Shown here: positions 48,491 through 63,960 of the stretch, piece after piece
Layout of the letters: the number at the start of each line of letters is the position of its first letter
How positions within the stretch are numbered: position 1 is the first letter of the stretch
Source: Megamerina dolium
Taxonomy: Eukaryota > Arthropoda > Insecta > Diptera > Megamerinidae
Length of the DNA: 64,000 nucleotides
Direction: 5' to 3'
Assembly: GCA_963854835.1 (NCBI GenBank)
Contig: OY978526.1
Span: 31,299,073 to 31,363,072 of the forward strand
Program-made: the position numbers and the translations under genes
The notes under the pieces: generated by a model
The model's database searches: none
What the model saw: the letters and a program-made list of their open reading frames with translations, nothing else
Told to the model about the DNA's origin: nothing

Positions 48491-50019
48491 TCAGTAGCGG
48501 TTAAAAATGGGCTAGTAATGATATAACCAATCTTTCACACCACAGTGCATTTAATTATTGTATATAAATACAATATGTATATGCCCATATGCATGTATGA
48601 ATGAATATTCATATTTATTCACACTTACTCAATACAAATGTAACGATTACTGTTAATTGTGTTGTAAATTTCACAACTCAATTTGGCGTGTAACATTCTT
48701 TACGGATTATTACAGATTTAAGTAAATCTATTTCGTGTAAATCTTCTTGATCTCTTCTACGACTCCAGGCTGAAAGGCCACAAAACCAATGGTTGACTGG
48801 TTGTACTATTGTCACCAAGTGTGACCATTGTAATGGCATGTGCTTTGCATAAAGTGAAGTACGACATACATACATTTGGAAGTGATTTGGTAAAACGTCA
48901 CACATTGCAAAAAAGTCAAATGCAAATTGTTTGTAAACCATTGTGTTTTAACAGAACAACAGCACTATATATATATGAATATATTGTATACATATATATG
49001 TACATACATATATGTATGTGTTTCCAAACATTTTTGTTTTTGCATTTTTCATTACCTTTTCTATAGAATTGCTAGTGTCAAAAAATGTATTCACACTTAA
49101 CTCAATGAAACACAGTGGGGAACAGTAGAACAGGAGCAACAATAAAATCAGAAGCAGCAGTGGCGGTGACATTGAACAACAATTGTCTCTTAAGGTTTTT
49201 CATTTATTGCTTATTCAACTGATTATTTGCTACACAATCTACTTATACAATTTTTTTTTTGCCTGCATATACATATAATAGCAAATAATGGATAAAATCA
49301 AGATTTTTAAATAGGCCACAAATAGAAATGTTTTGTCTATATTATTGCTTTTTCCTCCTACTGCGCAGGACATTAAAGATTGAAAGATGTTCATAATAAC
49401 CGGTAAATTCTTATTTATATAACAATATCGAGTGGATTAAGCAGATAAGTGTGAAACGATTTGCATGTTCAGTCATCTGTGGTAAAATTTCATAGTTACG
49501 ATGACATCCAATATTTTTTGCAAATGTAAAATTGTGTTGTACGAATGCTGCAGCTAATGTTTGTGTCATTCAGTGTTTATATACCAGCATAAAATCATGA
49601 ATTTTCAACAATTTCATATTAAATCTTTAAATTTCTTTTTGTATATCGGAACAATTGATCAAAAAAGAGGAGGAGCGACCGCCATTTCAAAAGTAAGTAC
49701 ACACTAACAAACAGACTCATTCGATGCGTTCGTTCTTAATACTAATTCAATATATGTATGCATTTACTCGAAGAATACTTGAAACATGAAGTTGTTGAGA
49801 GTGGCAAATGGGTCACATTCTTTATTTACCAACAACACGAGAACAACCCCTTGAATTCACAAAGTTTACATCGTACACTAGGTAGGTTTATAGTACATTA
49901 AATATACAGCGATAAGCATTTATTACGTTTTTTTCTTTTGTGTCACATTCTCTGTAGGTATGATGACTTACGTTGTGCACGTAAAGAAGTATGTATTTTA
50001 CAAAATGGAGATCTAGTAT
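48491..50019. other. Intergenic stretch, no gene recognised
   Basis: AT-rich with short (TA)n and TATG runs around 48965-49020. Nothing else supported. Confidence 0.4.
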
Positions 50020-51424
50020 GCACAACTATAGATTGTTGAGGAACGAATGCCAAAAACAAACAAGGACCCAGAAGAACATGAAGATGAATTCGTATTGAAG
50101 ATGGTGAATATTTGAAACCGGAAAAACCATAAACTTTTCTATATTTAAAAAAGGAGATGCAAACTCGACGAATGACTAAAGCGAAATTTCTTCCGTGAAC
50201 TGTATTGCCAAGGTTCTAATGGGATTGACCGATCGAAGGCTCTCAAATCGGATCAACGAGCACAACATTGTTGCAGAATTCCACGATGGCGGCAGAAGAA
50301 ACTATTCCACTGTGGATAATATATACAATCTCGCGTCCATCGTACATTTAATGTTTAATGAAAATAAAGAGGTGTATGATAGAGTTTCGAGAAAATCATT
50401 GATTTATACATTTCGACAAATGGACATAACAAACAAAGTCACTAATGTGATAGCAAATGACGATGAAAACACTAAAATGGCGGTATAGACAGGACAAGAA
50501 CTATCAGAATATTTTGAAACCTACACAGGAGTGAAGCAAAGCTGTTTGTTATCACCATTACTATACATTTTATTTCTTAACGGCTTATATAGCAACTTGT
50601 AAGAGGGACTATCGGTTGAGAGCAAGAATATATGGCTACTTCTTTATGTGGACGACATTGTTGGCTGATAATCCCTATGCCATGCGATCCACGATCACAT
50701 TCCAAAAAAATCGGAGCTTAGGAAGGTTGGTCAGATATATAAGACAAAAGGTGGTGATATCAAGGCGAGGGAATAAAAGTGGTGGCAGAACATAAATATT
50801 GAGGTGTTTTCTTATACCGAAAATTACATAAAAATGGTAACTTTTCCAAACGGTTTGCAGATCCATATAGACTTACTCGGCTCGTGTATGGGGATATGCG
50901 CTGTTGGAAGAAGTGGATGAATTACAACTATATTTTATGAAAAAGATACTTAGACTACCAGAAATGTGAAAAACTATGTATGAATATAAAAGTAGCAGCA
51001 GACTGAAGTTGTGGTTTAGATACGACGGGGAAAACATCAGTACATCTTTGTGGCGAAGGTGATGTGTACAATTGTTGACGCAATTGAAATTCAAGAACTT
51101 TAATCATACACTGTAGAAGGCACTGCCAAGCTCGACACGAATTTCTAAATATTTAGACTACCCTAAGACAAAGAAGAAATGCAGATGGTAGATATATCGA
51201 TAATTTTTAAAGGACGAGGTGGACTATTAATGCTAAACGAGAACACTTTTGGAAATGCAACGAAAACTTGCAACCTTTGTAATCTCAATGAAGAGGAAAA
51301 TATGCAACATTTCATTGGAAGATGCTCTGTGGCAGTTGTAAAAATGAACAACTACCCAAATTCAGAAAAGAAAAAAAAAAAGAAAATATTTCAGGAAGAT
51401 TTTTACTTTTGCTTCTGTCAATAA
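50020..51424 (+). pseudogene. LINE relic A: reverse transcriptase and C-terminal cysteine motif
   Basis: About 50150-50500 reads KGDANSTN, VNCIAKVLMGLTDRRLSNRI and NYSTVDNIYNLASIVHLMFN, then VSRKSLIYTFRQM (reverse transcriptase blocks 2 to 4). About 50525-50670 gives GVKQSC-LLSP-LL and a LLYVDDIVG motif, the last in the catalytic YxDD position with V. The end at 51215-51330 has KGRGGLLMLNENTFGN then CNLCNLNEEENMQHFIGRC, a terminal cysteine motif. Many stops. The clade was not identified. Confidence 0.7.
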
Positions 51425-51689
51425 GCATTAATTTTCTTATTTCATTATTTCATTTCATTTCACTTGTTTCATTTCCTTCATCAGTGTAACTCAACACAAA
51501 AAGTTATTATTAAGTTATTCAATAAAATACCGGAAAAGAAAAAATTATCGATCCTTAGGTTTTAGAGTTTACTACCGCATCTAATATTTCGAGAAAGTTA
51601 TTAGAGGTAGAGCTAGTTAAGTTAAAACAATTAGAAAAATTAGAGGAAGAAACTATTGAAGACATGGAAGAAAACGTAAGCACAAACAA

Positions 51690-52790
51690 CATGTCAAACT
51701 TCAATATACACACCCTGTTGCATATCCCTGCTGTCCCCAGTGGCTAAAATACTGGAAGCTTGCTCAACACCAACATAGCCTTGTGAATCAATCACCGCCC
51801 GTGGTATAAACCAGCTGAAGCCATGTGACAGGATTGTTATGGTGGCACTCGATCTCGTGAAGGCTTTTGTATATGTTACCACAAGACACCAATAATTCTC
51901 CTGTACCTATCAACATCAAAAGGCTGATAGCGAACTATATGAACGGCAGATAAGCACAGGCGGGTGATGCTAGAATTTGACAAGAAGGTGTCCTGTCCCC
52001 CTACTGTTCAACTATTATATATTTACAATGCTTCCACCTCCAGAATATAACACTTGTCTCATACGCTGACGTCTGTACCATCAGCAGCAGCACAGCCGAG
52101 CTTTCATCCACTATAAATGCATATCTCATTCAGGTTTCCAAGTTTTTCATAACCCTCCATCTACAGCTATCGGCCGAGAAGTCAATTGCCACATTGTTTA
52201 CCCCTTGGACGAGGGAGGTCAGCACCATACTTCATATGCCTATGGCGAAATATACACAAATATTAGGTGTTACTTACCTACACACACTTGCGGCTCACGC
52301 CATGGCGTGCGACCAACATGCGAAATAGCGTGAGCGAACGTAACTATGTACTAAACGCGCTCGCTGACGGCACTTGGGGCAAAATCAGTGAAACACTCCT
52401 TATAATCTATAAAGCTATTGGAAGATCGGTGCTCAACTATGCGGCTGCAGTTTGGACTCCAGCTAGCAGTGATACGCAATGACTGAGGCTGCAAGGAACT
52501 CAAATGCAACGCTTCACATCATCACGAGCTGCCACCTGATGACACAGGAAGACCATCTTCATGAAGAGACAAGACTGATGAAGGTGAAACAGCATAACGA
52601 TCTGCTGTCCAAACAATTTTGGTTGGCCTGTCATACGGATCCATATAAGCCAAACATAGTACTCAACAGAAGACCCACATAGACCACCCTCATAGACTTT
52701 ACTCTGGCAAATTACGTACATACGTCATCAAATCAGACATTTATTCTTCAAATGAAGCTTAAACTGCACTTATGCCAATTGCAATGACCC
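51690..52790 (+). pseudogene. LINE relic B: reverse transcriptase palm and thumb
   Basis: In shifting frames: VALDLVKAF (about 51843), a NYMNGRQ-type run (51930), LLFNYYIF then PPPEYNTCLI (52005-52060), a SYADVCTISSSTAELSST-like run in the position of the catalytic motif (52058-52110), LQLSAEKSIATLFTPWTREV (52157-52220), and AIGRSVLNYAAAVWTPASSD (52420-52475). It differs in sequence from relic A and from both Jockey copies, so it is a separate family. Confidence 0.7.
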
Positions 52791-53680
52791 TAGTTATTTT
52801 GAAATAACCATTTAAGCAAAATTCCTAAGAGTACAGTAAAAAACAGATGAGAGACATTAACCAATTTTTCATTTTATTTCCACGTCGATTTTTTTGTAAT
52901 TTGGAATTTGATCGACCTATGTCCTAATTTAAGGATATTCCATATTTGTTCTAAGACAATCATTTAATTAGAGATTATACCAAAATATGCATTTGTTACT
53001 CTCTATTTTATTTGTTTTTTGTTTTATTTTGTTTGTTTTTGGTTCGCTCCAGCAATGTCATCTCGTGCGCGAATTGATTGATGTCCTGTTCCACTTATTA
53101 CACATTCTCGTTACGCTCGTGCGATTTTATTAAAAATCATAATAATAAATATGAAACCAAAAAATTGAGGTTATTTTGTAGTTTTTTTCTGATTTTTAGA
53201 AGAAATATTATATGTATGATTGATGGAAATTGATGGATGAGCATCTCATACAAAAGAATAAAAAAATTGTTTTTATCAAAATTGAATGAAGAGAAAAATT
53301 AAGTGTTCACCTATTATTTTCAACAATCGAATCGGTTGCATGATATATCTGGCCTTTAGAGGCATATAACATTGTACTTTTGAGTTACATAACTTTAGAG
53401 TATTGATGATCCCAAATACAGCATTTCGTACATGTTTATATGTACGTATATTAAAGATGTCTAAATAAGTACATATGTACGTCTAAAAAATAAATTCGAT
53501 ATAGATTAGAGAAAATAAAATTCCTATTGAAATGCAATGTCGAATTAGTCGAACCCAGACATTTTTACATAGAAGTAATTCCATAGTTGATTGTCGAAGA
53601 CGACTCAATTGTAGCCAAGGGCACATTTTTTTTTGTTTTGAGAAAAGAAAACGCCATTAGTTCTCTCTGCCGTGTACATA
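52791..53680. other. Non-coding spacer
   Basis: AT-rich, nothing recognised. Confidence 0.45.
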
Positions 53681-54270
53681 AGAAGGAAGGCAGCACAACT
53701 TGCGGCAACTACCGTTGAATAAGTCACCTCAGCATCGAACACAAACTCTTATCGTTCGTAATGTAGCCTAGTGTAGATCTAAGCTTACGATCAACAATCT
53801 GATTGGATCTTATCAGTGTAGCTTCAGATCTGATAAATCTGGGAGAAGACCCAAGGAAAATAGATCGGTGGTCTGGTCGTGTTTTCGCAAGTAACGTGTC
53901 TAACTGCCTCAACCGGGTGGGGCTAGCGCAATCCTTGTTGAACTCATCGCAAGTCAACTCACTGGCTGTCATGTAGTTTGATCTGAGCGCTATGTGATGA
54001 TACCTTTATTTGTTAATGAGGGGTAGTCATATAGCTTGCTCTGCTTACTATGTGATGGCGCTTTCATTATTATTAATGGGGGCCCTCCATGTGGCGACCA
54101 CCGGGCAACGTCTTCCTGGCACCCGCTGGTAGGCGGCTGAAGTGAGTGGCGAAAATCTCCTCGGTTAGAGGTTGTGCGTTGGGTTTGGGACCCGCCACAT
54201 AAAAAAGCCCCCCAATGAAAAAAACAGATATGCCTCTGATACAAAAAAAAAAAACAAAAATAGATCGACA
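53681..54270. other. GC-richer repeat-like block
   Basis: Base composition changes to near half G+C, with sentences such as GGTGGTCTGGTCGTGTTTTC and GGTTGTGCGTTGGGTTTGGG. It resembles LINE untranslated leader sequence in character and lies just before LINE relic C. A link is inference. Minus-strand frames across it are not convincing. Confidence 0.35.
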
Positions 54271-54479
54271 CACACCAAATATTTCATGCTTGAAAATTCG
54301 CTTTCGACAGTCCAGTAAGCGATGACCTGTACACGATAATGTCTGAATTCGCTATTCCAGTAAAACACATTCGACGTTACAGAATGGCATTGCTTAATTA
54401 ACGTAGTGGAAAGAAAATTGGAAAGGAGTTTTCCCTTTTTTTGATATAGAATGAGTTTTCAGACAGAATGATTCATTAC

Positions 54480-55010
54480 CTACTGATGCAGTCAGTGTAG
54501 AATCCTCTGAAATTCATAGAGCGGCGCGTTGAATGGATCTTGATGTAAACAGCGACAGGCCGAGCTCTCTCCGGAAGAACGAAAATTCCACTCAACAAGT
54601 CTCTCACCTTGCCTGTTCTTACATATGGTGCTGAAGTCTGAACAGTTTTCTTGGAGTCTTTGTCAGAAAAGTCCTATGCAAGATCTTTGGACTTACTTGC
54701 TCTGGTGGCGAGTACCACATAAGGACAACCGAGCTGTATGATGTTATTGATATGGATAAGTGCGTTTAAATACAGCTGATGCGTTGGATTGGTCATGACG
54801 AACGAATGGAAGAATGTGCTTTAGTCGAGAATGTATTATATTCGGAACACGCTATATGATACAGTGAAGAGGAGCACCCAAAGTCTGGCAGAGGACCCTA
54901 GAATGGAAGAATCGATCAGCGGCGTTTTCATCAGCGTCTACTACCAAATTACAAATAGGATAGAACACCTTCTTGGCTGTACCAATTTCTTCATTTTGCT
55001 CGTACGGAAT
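54480..55010 (+). pseudogene. LINE relic C: reverse transcriptase C-terminal end
   Basis: Readable pieces: KSLTLPVLTYGAEV at about 54595-54640, GEYHIRTTELYDVI-like at 54708-54750, and LMRWIGHDERMEECA at about 54777-54820. The TYGAE...W and LRW-GH-RM pattern is the thumb-to-end part of a common arthropod LINE group. Stops and frame shifts throughout. Confidence 0.65.
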
Positions 55011-56920
55011 CGCTGAATGTACTAAATATCAGCGTACAACTTGCAGATCTCATGGTTGTGCCTTAATTGGTACTCGCCGCCTATGCGAATTTTGTAAATG
55101 TAAATACTTTACAAAGGATTTTTCCCAAGGAACTGTCGATAGAAGTGAAATTATTGCAATATTATTATGCGAATTCAAATTGTACAACTTTATATCCGAT
55201 TACCTTGTTTAGTGTTAATATTAAATCTATTAATCCTTTGATAAAAATATTAAACATATAACAAATATCATGCACATTAGGCTAATACACTAATCACAGC
55301 TATAAGTCGCTTATGAACTTACTTACCGTAAAACTGTCGGATGTCATTAAATGTAACTTTTACTTTTTTCACAAAATTTCGACAAAAACAGAAAAAAAAA
55401 TGTCAGAAATTAAAAATACAAAATCAATACAAGTATTTACCTTTATTTTTCCTCAAGTGGCTCAAAGCAAAAAAAAAATGTATAAGCGGTTATTCATTCA
55501 TTCTTTTGATGTACCTAGTGAGTACTAACAATTGTTTCATCCATTTAAACTGACACTTTTGCCACATATTATCCTTTTGCGGCATTTATGTCCTTATTGA
55601 AGGTGCGTATGTGTTTTGTGTACGTGTGCATGTGACTTGACAGACAATATATGTATTTCAGATGTTACCGCCAATAACAATGTGTACTTTTCCCTTTCAT
55701 TCGATTTGAAGAAACATCATCACAATGACAAATTTGCTTGTTGACATCTTCAATCAGCCGAAGACCCTTGCTGCTGACCTTACACTATTAGACAATACAA
55801 TTAATTAAGAAAAGCGTAAAAAAGAGAATAACTAAGGTGCAAAGAAATCGCAAATAGAGTATAATAAATCTGACAATCAATTGCAACAGGTTATATATTA
55901 ATACTGACTTGAACAAAATTATACCTAGATGTGGATTGTGAATCAAAATTACGACTGATCTTGAAAGTATTGTAACATATACATACATATAACCAACTAA
56001 TCTTGTTTTTAGATAAATCAGGGAATTGGTAATGAGTTGACATTCTAAAATAATGTGCTAAGGAAAGATCCAAAGAAAAAATCGTATAACCCCTATGACT
56101 TAATATTTATTATTTTTATTTATACTAATCTATAATTGAACTGTAAATGTAAAAGAGTTCTGCGTAGAATGCAACATTTGTATCGTTTGAAGTATCGTTA
56201 CCAATTTCGTAAAAAATTAATTTGAACAAATCTATTAGGTTAAATTGACAACTGAAACAAGATCGAATCGATTTAAAACGCTTAAAATTTAATAAGGTGA
56301 CAGACACTAAATATGTGGTAATATACTTACGTTTCATATTTGTATAAAAGAAAATTATAAGGACCCGAAACTTACGTACAAATGCACTCATACATTACCA
56401 TTCCAATGCTTGACTATGTATTGTAAAAATGGATTGACTCAATTTTTCATTTCATTCAAACAATGACGATCGACGACGAATTGTATTCTGTATTCACTAT
56501 GCCATTTTAGTATTGTTTTTATACTCGCTCATACATACATAGTATTACCTGAAAAAATTGCATGCGATCTTAAATTGGTAACGACAATATCTGAAGTGAA
56601 AAGATAAATGTATTTATTGTCTTCAAGATTTGTAAATGCACACACATATAATTTTATGTGTAGGTAAGTAGTATGTCTATACCCTTTAGGAAAATGTTTG
56701 ATTCCAGGATAGACCCGTAGAGTTTACTAAATACTTTTCATATCTCTTTTAAAGCAGATGTAGAGATGGGGAAAAGGGTAAATATCCGGTACAATGGGTA
56801 AATTGAACAAAAAATGGGAAATTACCAGGGTATTTATCAAAAAGGTGGGTATAATTATTATTATCGTTGGGGCGATGTTGCACTGCGACCTAGAAGATCG
56901 ATTGTGCCCCCTTCGCGGAC
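55011..56920. other. Intergenic stretch, no gene recognised
   Basis: AT-rich. Open frames under 90 residues without motifs. Confidence 0.4.
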
Positions 56921-57291
56921 CTAGAGCATGTCTCTTAGCACAGTTCCCTCGATGAATTTTAGTATTGGTCCTACTTCCCAGAGTTTAAGTTCGTCTTCGG
57001 GTATCACGAAACCTTCCAGGTGTTTCCTTCTCTTGTGCATCAGTGCGGAACAAGTTCTTATCACATGTTGTGCGGTCTTGTCATCCCCCTGCAGAACCTT
57101 CAAAGAGCATCAGTGAAAATTCCAAGTTTTGTTAGGTGATAGTTCAACCTATAATGCCCTGTTAATAATCCTGAAATGATTCTCAAGTTGTTCTTCTTTA
57201 GATTCATACAGTCCTCGTAGGTGGGTATCGACTTTGTTGTAAATAATTTGGTGAGCAAACACATTTTGCACCAAAAATTAAAGAATTTCAT
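56921..57291 (-). pseudogene. LINE relic: C-terminal end of an ORF2
   Basis: Minus-strand frames give MNLKKNNLRIISGLLTGHYR then LNYHLTKLGIFTDA (57210-57110). After a frame change they give GDDKTAQHVIRTCSALMHKR, with the cysteine motif partly lost, and PEDELKLWEVGPILKFIEG. It is the same kind of end as at 26.8 kb, and about 1% of a full LINE is left. Confidence 0.65.
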
Positions 57292-59367
<2,076 letters not shown>

Positions 59368-60475
59368 GGATTTATATTTCGAGAATAGCAAATAATAACA
59401 AACATTTTTAAATAAAAACGGCTTTTGCATTCGTTCAAACCAATTGTCATAGTAGTTTTTCCATTTCTCTTGAAACACTTCCAAAACATGGTTTTAGGCG
59501 CTCTTAAATCGTTGACCATGCAGTTTACCTTTGATATTCGGGAACAAGAAGAAGTCATTGGGTGCCAAATGAGGACTGTATGGAGGATAAGTCATCAATG
59601 CGATGTTTTGACTGCTCAAAAATGCACCTGTTTGAAGAGATGTGTGAGAGCTCGCATTGGCGGTTGGTTTTGTAATTGTCTCTGAACACTTCTGGCAAAC
59701 AAATGGTTGTGTACCACTCAGAATTGACCGTCCTACGTTGCTCAAGCGGAACAGTGGCCACATGACCCATTCAGCCGAAGAAACAGGCGACCATTTCCTT
59801 CGATGTGCTGCGGGCTCGAAGAACTTTTATTGGATTTGGCTCGTCTTGAAACACACACACTTTCGATTGCTGTTTTGTTTCCGGTTCATACGCATATATC
59901 CATGATTCGTCACCTGTCACGATTTTATACACGTCTTTTGAATCACCACGGTCGAACTTTTTAAGCATTTCCTTACACCAATCGACGCGAGACTTTTTTT
60001 TAGCATTTGATAAATTATGGGGCATCCAACGGCTGCAAATTTTTTTTACAACTGACTTCATGGAAAATCGTATGTATTGAAGTGGAACTAATGTGCAAGG
60101 GTGCCTCTATCTCACGATATATCACATGACGATCTTGCATTATCAGTTCATGCACTGCATCGATGTTTTGTGGCACATCAACCGATTTTGGACGACCTTC
60201 ACGGTGCTTTATCGCCATACAAAGAACTGAGTTCATCGACACATTCTTATTGAGATAATCCACGTCGAAAGGTTTGAAAAATTATCCAACGAAAAACTCT
60301 TGAAATTTCCATTTTTTTGCCAAATTGATTTTCTTAACTCACTGTGAACGAAACAAATAACACCTGTACATCAAAACATTGTGAGTACGTTTTTGCTAAA
60401 AAATGTCAATCTTTATTAAGATGTTGCCTGATTTTAGCTATTGATATTAGTCTTGCCAGATCCTGAAATATAAAT
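59368..60475 (-). mobile_element. Decayed mariner element
   Basis: A transposase relic fills the interval. Candidate termini: GGATTTATATTTCGAG at about 59368 and, at about 60462-60478, CCTGAAATATAAATAG, sharing an inverted ATTTATATTTC core. The termini are proposed by eye and are less secure than the gene. Confidence 0.6.
59400..60340 (-). pseudogene. Mariner transposase, cecropia/Mos-like, frameshifted
   Basis: N-terminal part: EGRPKSVDVPQNIDAVHELI and the second helix region (about 60210-60080). After a shift: ICSRWMPHNLSNAKKKSRVD, WCKEMLKKFDRGDSKD and VTGDESWIYAYEPETKQQSK with the first catalytic Asp (59935-59885). Then MVACFFG, a stop, HVATVPLEQRRTVNSEWYTT, and in another frame ASSHTSLQTGAFLSSQNIAL and PPYSPHLAPNDFFLFP with the third Asp; the usual SPD reads SPH. 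The last part is WFERMQK (59440). The second catalytic HxD is not in a clean frame. At least four frame breaks. Confidence 0.85.
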
Positions 60476-60736
60476 AGAAGCCTTGTATAAAGAATGCCGA
60501 ACATGTTGACATATTGCAATTTGAAAATGTAGATTCATAATTCAGAATCGTAAGAATAGTTTGCCGAGAGGATTATTCGCAGTCTACCTGACTTTCATTT
60601 GTGTGACTAAATGTTTGCAAGAAGAAGAAAATGCACGTATCTGCTTATATGCAAGTAGACATGTATGTAACATTAGTGCTATAACTAATGTGCTAGTACA
60701 TATAGTTAAATAAAACTATGTACAGGCACTTCTAAT
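60476..60736. other. Spacer between mariner and SINE
   Basis: AT-rich, nothing recognised. Confidence 0.4.
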
Positions 60737-61066
60737 TAAAAAAAACTAAATATGTGGCACTTGTAAGTCTCGAAGTGCTCTTTGGCAGATTTTGAACAGC
60801 ATTACAAGGGATCTACTTATTTTAGCCAGTCCCAAACGGCAGAACCTTTGTGACATCACCTTTTCTGAGCTTTACCACAGAGTTTTTTTAGAAGCTTTTC
60901 CATGGCAAATTGTTACTGCCGGAAGAATTGCCAATTGCTTGCCGAAAGGTGGGTACCGTTCGAAAGAAAAAACTTTTCGATATTATATTTATGTTTTAGC
61001 CGGGGATTGAACCCTCGACTAACAGATCAAAACGTAAACGCACTAACCACTGAGCTACGGCACCCA
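60737..61066 (-). mobile_element. tRNA-headed SINE
   Basis: Minus strand: head about 61066-61000 with TAGCTCAGTGGTTAGTGCG and GGTTCAATCCC, then the same body as at 43905-44252 (GGTACCCACCTTTCGGCAAG, GAAAAGGTGATGTCACAAAG) and an AT-rich tail near 60737. Confidence 0.85.
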
Positions 61067-61906
61067 CACACTTCTACTACTTAAACAATTTCCAACTTTG
61101 ATTCAGGGCCGAGATTTTAAGATTAGGCATTTGTTTTAGAGATCAATGACGTCCATCTTTTGCTTCAATGTTTTTAAAATAGGCGTTCTTTCCCCGATTC
61201 TGCCCTTCCATAAAAATCAAGTTGTGTACTATGCTATAATATGTGGCCATGATGAAAGATCATTATAATCATTTATTTGTTTATTTGGGATTATGGGGCT
61301 CACATTTTCTGACTCTGGCTATTCGGTTTGTGCAACTTGTTCTGAGAGTGGTGGCACATTCGATATGCACAATTAGAAAAGGTAATTTGCTGACCAATAA
61401 TTTATAGTATGTTCGAAGAGTAGCACAGTAAGGTTAATCATTCATTTTCTTCTCTCTCCTTAGTACACGGGAAAAATAAATAAAGCACAACTGATTTCAC
61501 TTCTCAAATGCTTACTTAATTGTTACCAACTAATAAGGATGAAACGAAAGAAAAATTTCCTTTGTGGAATACTTCTAGAATTTTATTTAAAGAATAATCT
61601 CACATATATAGCACTATATCAAACGCCTAAACATGTGTTGTCATTTTATATAAATTCTGTCGTTTAGGAGCAAGCCTATTGGGTTGATTGCTACCCACCA
61701 GAGGTCAACTTTTCGAGAAATCGATTTTCACCACTTTCTAACTTTTTTCAAAATAGAAGAGATAAAATATTTTTAAACTTCACGCAGTGTAATGATATGG
61801 GTATAAAACGAAAGAGGAAATTCGAGGCCGTTAAGCAATAATCCTACTTCTGAAGAAAAATGGCAAAAAATTAAAACTTTTATCATTGAATATCCTTGCA
61901 GAAACC
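61067..61906. other. Non-coding spacer
   Basis: Nothing recognised. Confidence 0.4.
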
Positions 61907-62049
61907 TTTTTTTTTTTTATTGTACATTTTCTTTATTTATTGAATCTATTCCTAAAGAATCTAACAATAAGTTTTAAAATCTTAATCTAATTCAACAACA
62001 GTAGCTCCTTATTATCTAGAGCAATGTTTTTTGTATGATGCTCTTCTTT

Positions 62050-63960
62050 TTATTGGAAGGCTGGCAGGTCCTTTCTTCGAAGGCGCGAAGTATAGCAGGT
62101 ATTGAGCAAGGTTCTTGCTAGTGTGTTTGGATGTCTTTGTAATCTTCTAGTATATTTTTGTCTAGTGTTTTTAACTTCAATTTCTACCATTGGAATATTT
62201 AAGTCATTGTGTATACATTCATTTCTAATATACCATGGTGCACCAGTTATCATACTTAACATTTTAGACTGAGATCTCTGTATGATTTCAATATTGCTAT
62301 TACTAGTGTTCCCCCATAATTGGATTCCGTAACTCCAAATTGGCTTTATTATGCTGTTGTACAGTAAGACCTTGTATTTCAAGTTTAATGGTGATCTGAA
62401 ATTGATGAGCCAGTGCAGACAAGAAGCTTTTAATTTCATCTGAGTTCTTTTTGCTTCGATGTGCTTGCGCCATGTAAGCCGTCTATCTAAGTGTATCCCT
62501 AGGTAGATGACTTCATTTGTATGAGTTATGGCGATATTATTTAGTGTAACTGCCGGGCATGTGCTTTTGTTAAGTGTGAACGTTACATGTTTACATTTGG
62601 ACTTATTAACTCTTATGCGCCAGTTAGATAACCATTTTTTAACAAGTACTAAATGCTCCCCTAAATATGTGGATGCCTTAATTGGGTTTCGATTACGGCT
62701 TAGAATAGCAGTATCGTCAGCAAATGTAGATGTCAACAACCGTGGATCTGTTGGTAGATCGGAAGTATGTAATACACATAGAATGGGGCCAAGAACGCTA
62801 CCCTGTGGAACTCCGGCTTTGATATTGAATTCTTCTGTGGAAAAGTCTTTATATTTTACAACAAAACGACGGTTATCTAGGTATGATTCTAGTATTTGGT
62901 GGGAGCTTTCTGGTAGAAGTTTTCTTATTTTATACTTTAGCCCATCATGCCACACTCTATCAAATGCCTGAGCAACATCGAGGAATATAGCTGAACAATA
63001 CTCTTTGTATTCATTGGTAATTCTGTTGACCTGCTCGATCGTCCCATGTTTTTCGCGAAATCCAAATTGGTGCTGAGGAATTATGTCACGTTCACGATGA
63101 GGTCTGAGTTTGGCTAACAACAGTTTTTCAAATAATTTTGAGAGACATGGTAGCAAGCTTATGGGTCTGTAGGATGACGGCAATGTTTTATCTTTTCCTG
63201 GCTTTAGGATCATTGTTTCTTGTGATTTTTTCCATTGGTTAGGAAAGTAGCCCAGTTTTAGCATTGCATTAAACAAAACCACTTAAAATAATACAGCTGC
63301 CGTTGGAATTTCAATTAGCACTTTTGGTGTGATGCCATCGAAACCAGGAGCTTTCTTTGGATTAAGCTGGTACTTAATAATCTCGTTGATTTCTTTGGAT
63401 GATATTTTGAGGGGAGTGAAGCCACTAGTTGCAGTGCTATGTGGAGGGATTCGAAAGTCGTTTGCGGGCGGATTGGGCTGAAACACATTACATAAATGTA
63501 TAGCAAATGTTTGGCTTTTTCTTCTTCAGTGCGTGACCAATTTCCGACATGTTTCTAATTGGAAATTCTGCATCAAGTGGCGTTTTCAGCTTTTTGTAAG
63601 AGTTCCAAAGCGAATTTGTTTTGGTAGTCATAGGAGAAAGCTTTTCGATATACTTTAGCTGTTCAAATTCCTCATCCTGTTTTAATGCTTCTTTCAGAGC
63701 TCTTTCAGCACACTTAAGTCTTTGTTTTGATGCAGGTGACCGGCATGTCTGCCATTCTCTTCTACGCCGGCGCTTTTCATTAACGAGTTTTTCAATTTGG
63801 GTGTTGGTGGCTATACGAATATTCGTTTGTTTTTGGTAATCACGTGGGGTTGAAACTATTGCAGCAGTAGTGAGCATGGTATTGATGATGTTTAGATTAT
63901 CATCGATGTCGATCTCAGACTGGATTACAGGACTGGTGTTAATATGACTACTTATATACT
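62050..63960 (-). pseudogene. Jockey ORF2, reverse transcriptase part, lightly damaged
   Basis: Open from 63282 to 62050 (410 residues): WKKSQETMILKPGKDKT, SYRPISLLPCLSKLFEKLLL, HQFGFREKHGTIEQV, AIFLDVAQAFDRVWHDGLKY, AGVPQGSVLGPI, STFADDTAIL with the catalytic Asp pair, YLGIHLDRRLTWRKHIEAK and SYGIQLWG. An in-frame TAA separates this from 63486-63283 (LNPKKAPGFDGITPKVLIEI). At about 63480-63520 the frame changes at least twice before the linker at 63877-63540 (EKLVNEKRRRRREWQTCRSP). The endonuclease is not in the window. Compared with the left Jockey, the reverse transcriptase here is whole across its catalytic core. Confidence 0.87.

Noticed and set aside
48678..49172. Overlapping frames on both strands
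   Set aside because: Low-complexity AT sequence, no motif or splice-supported structure.
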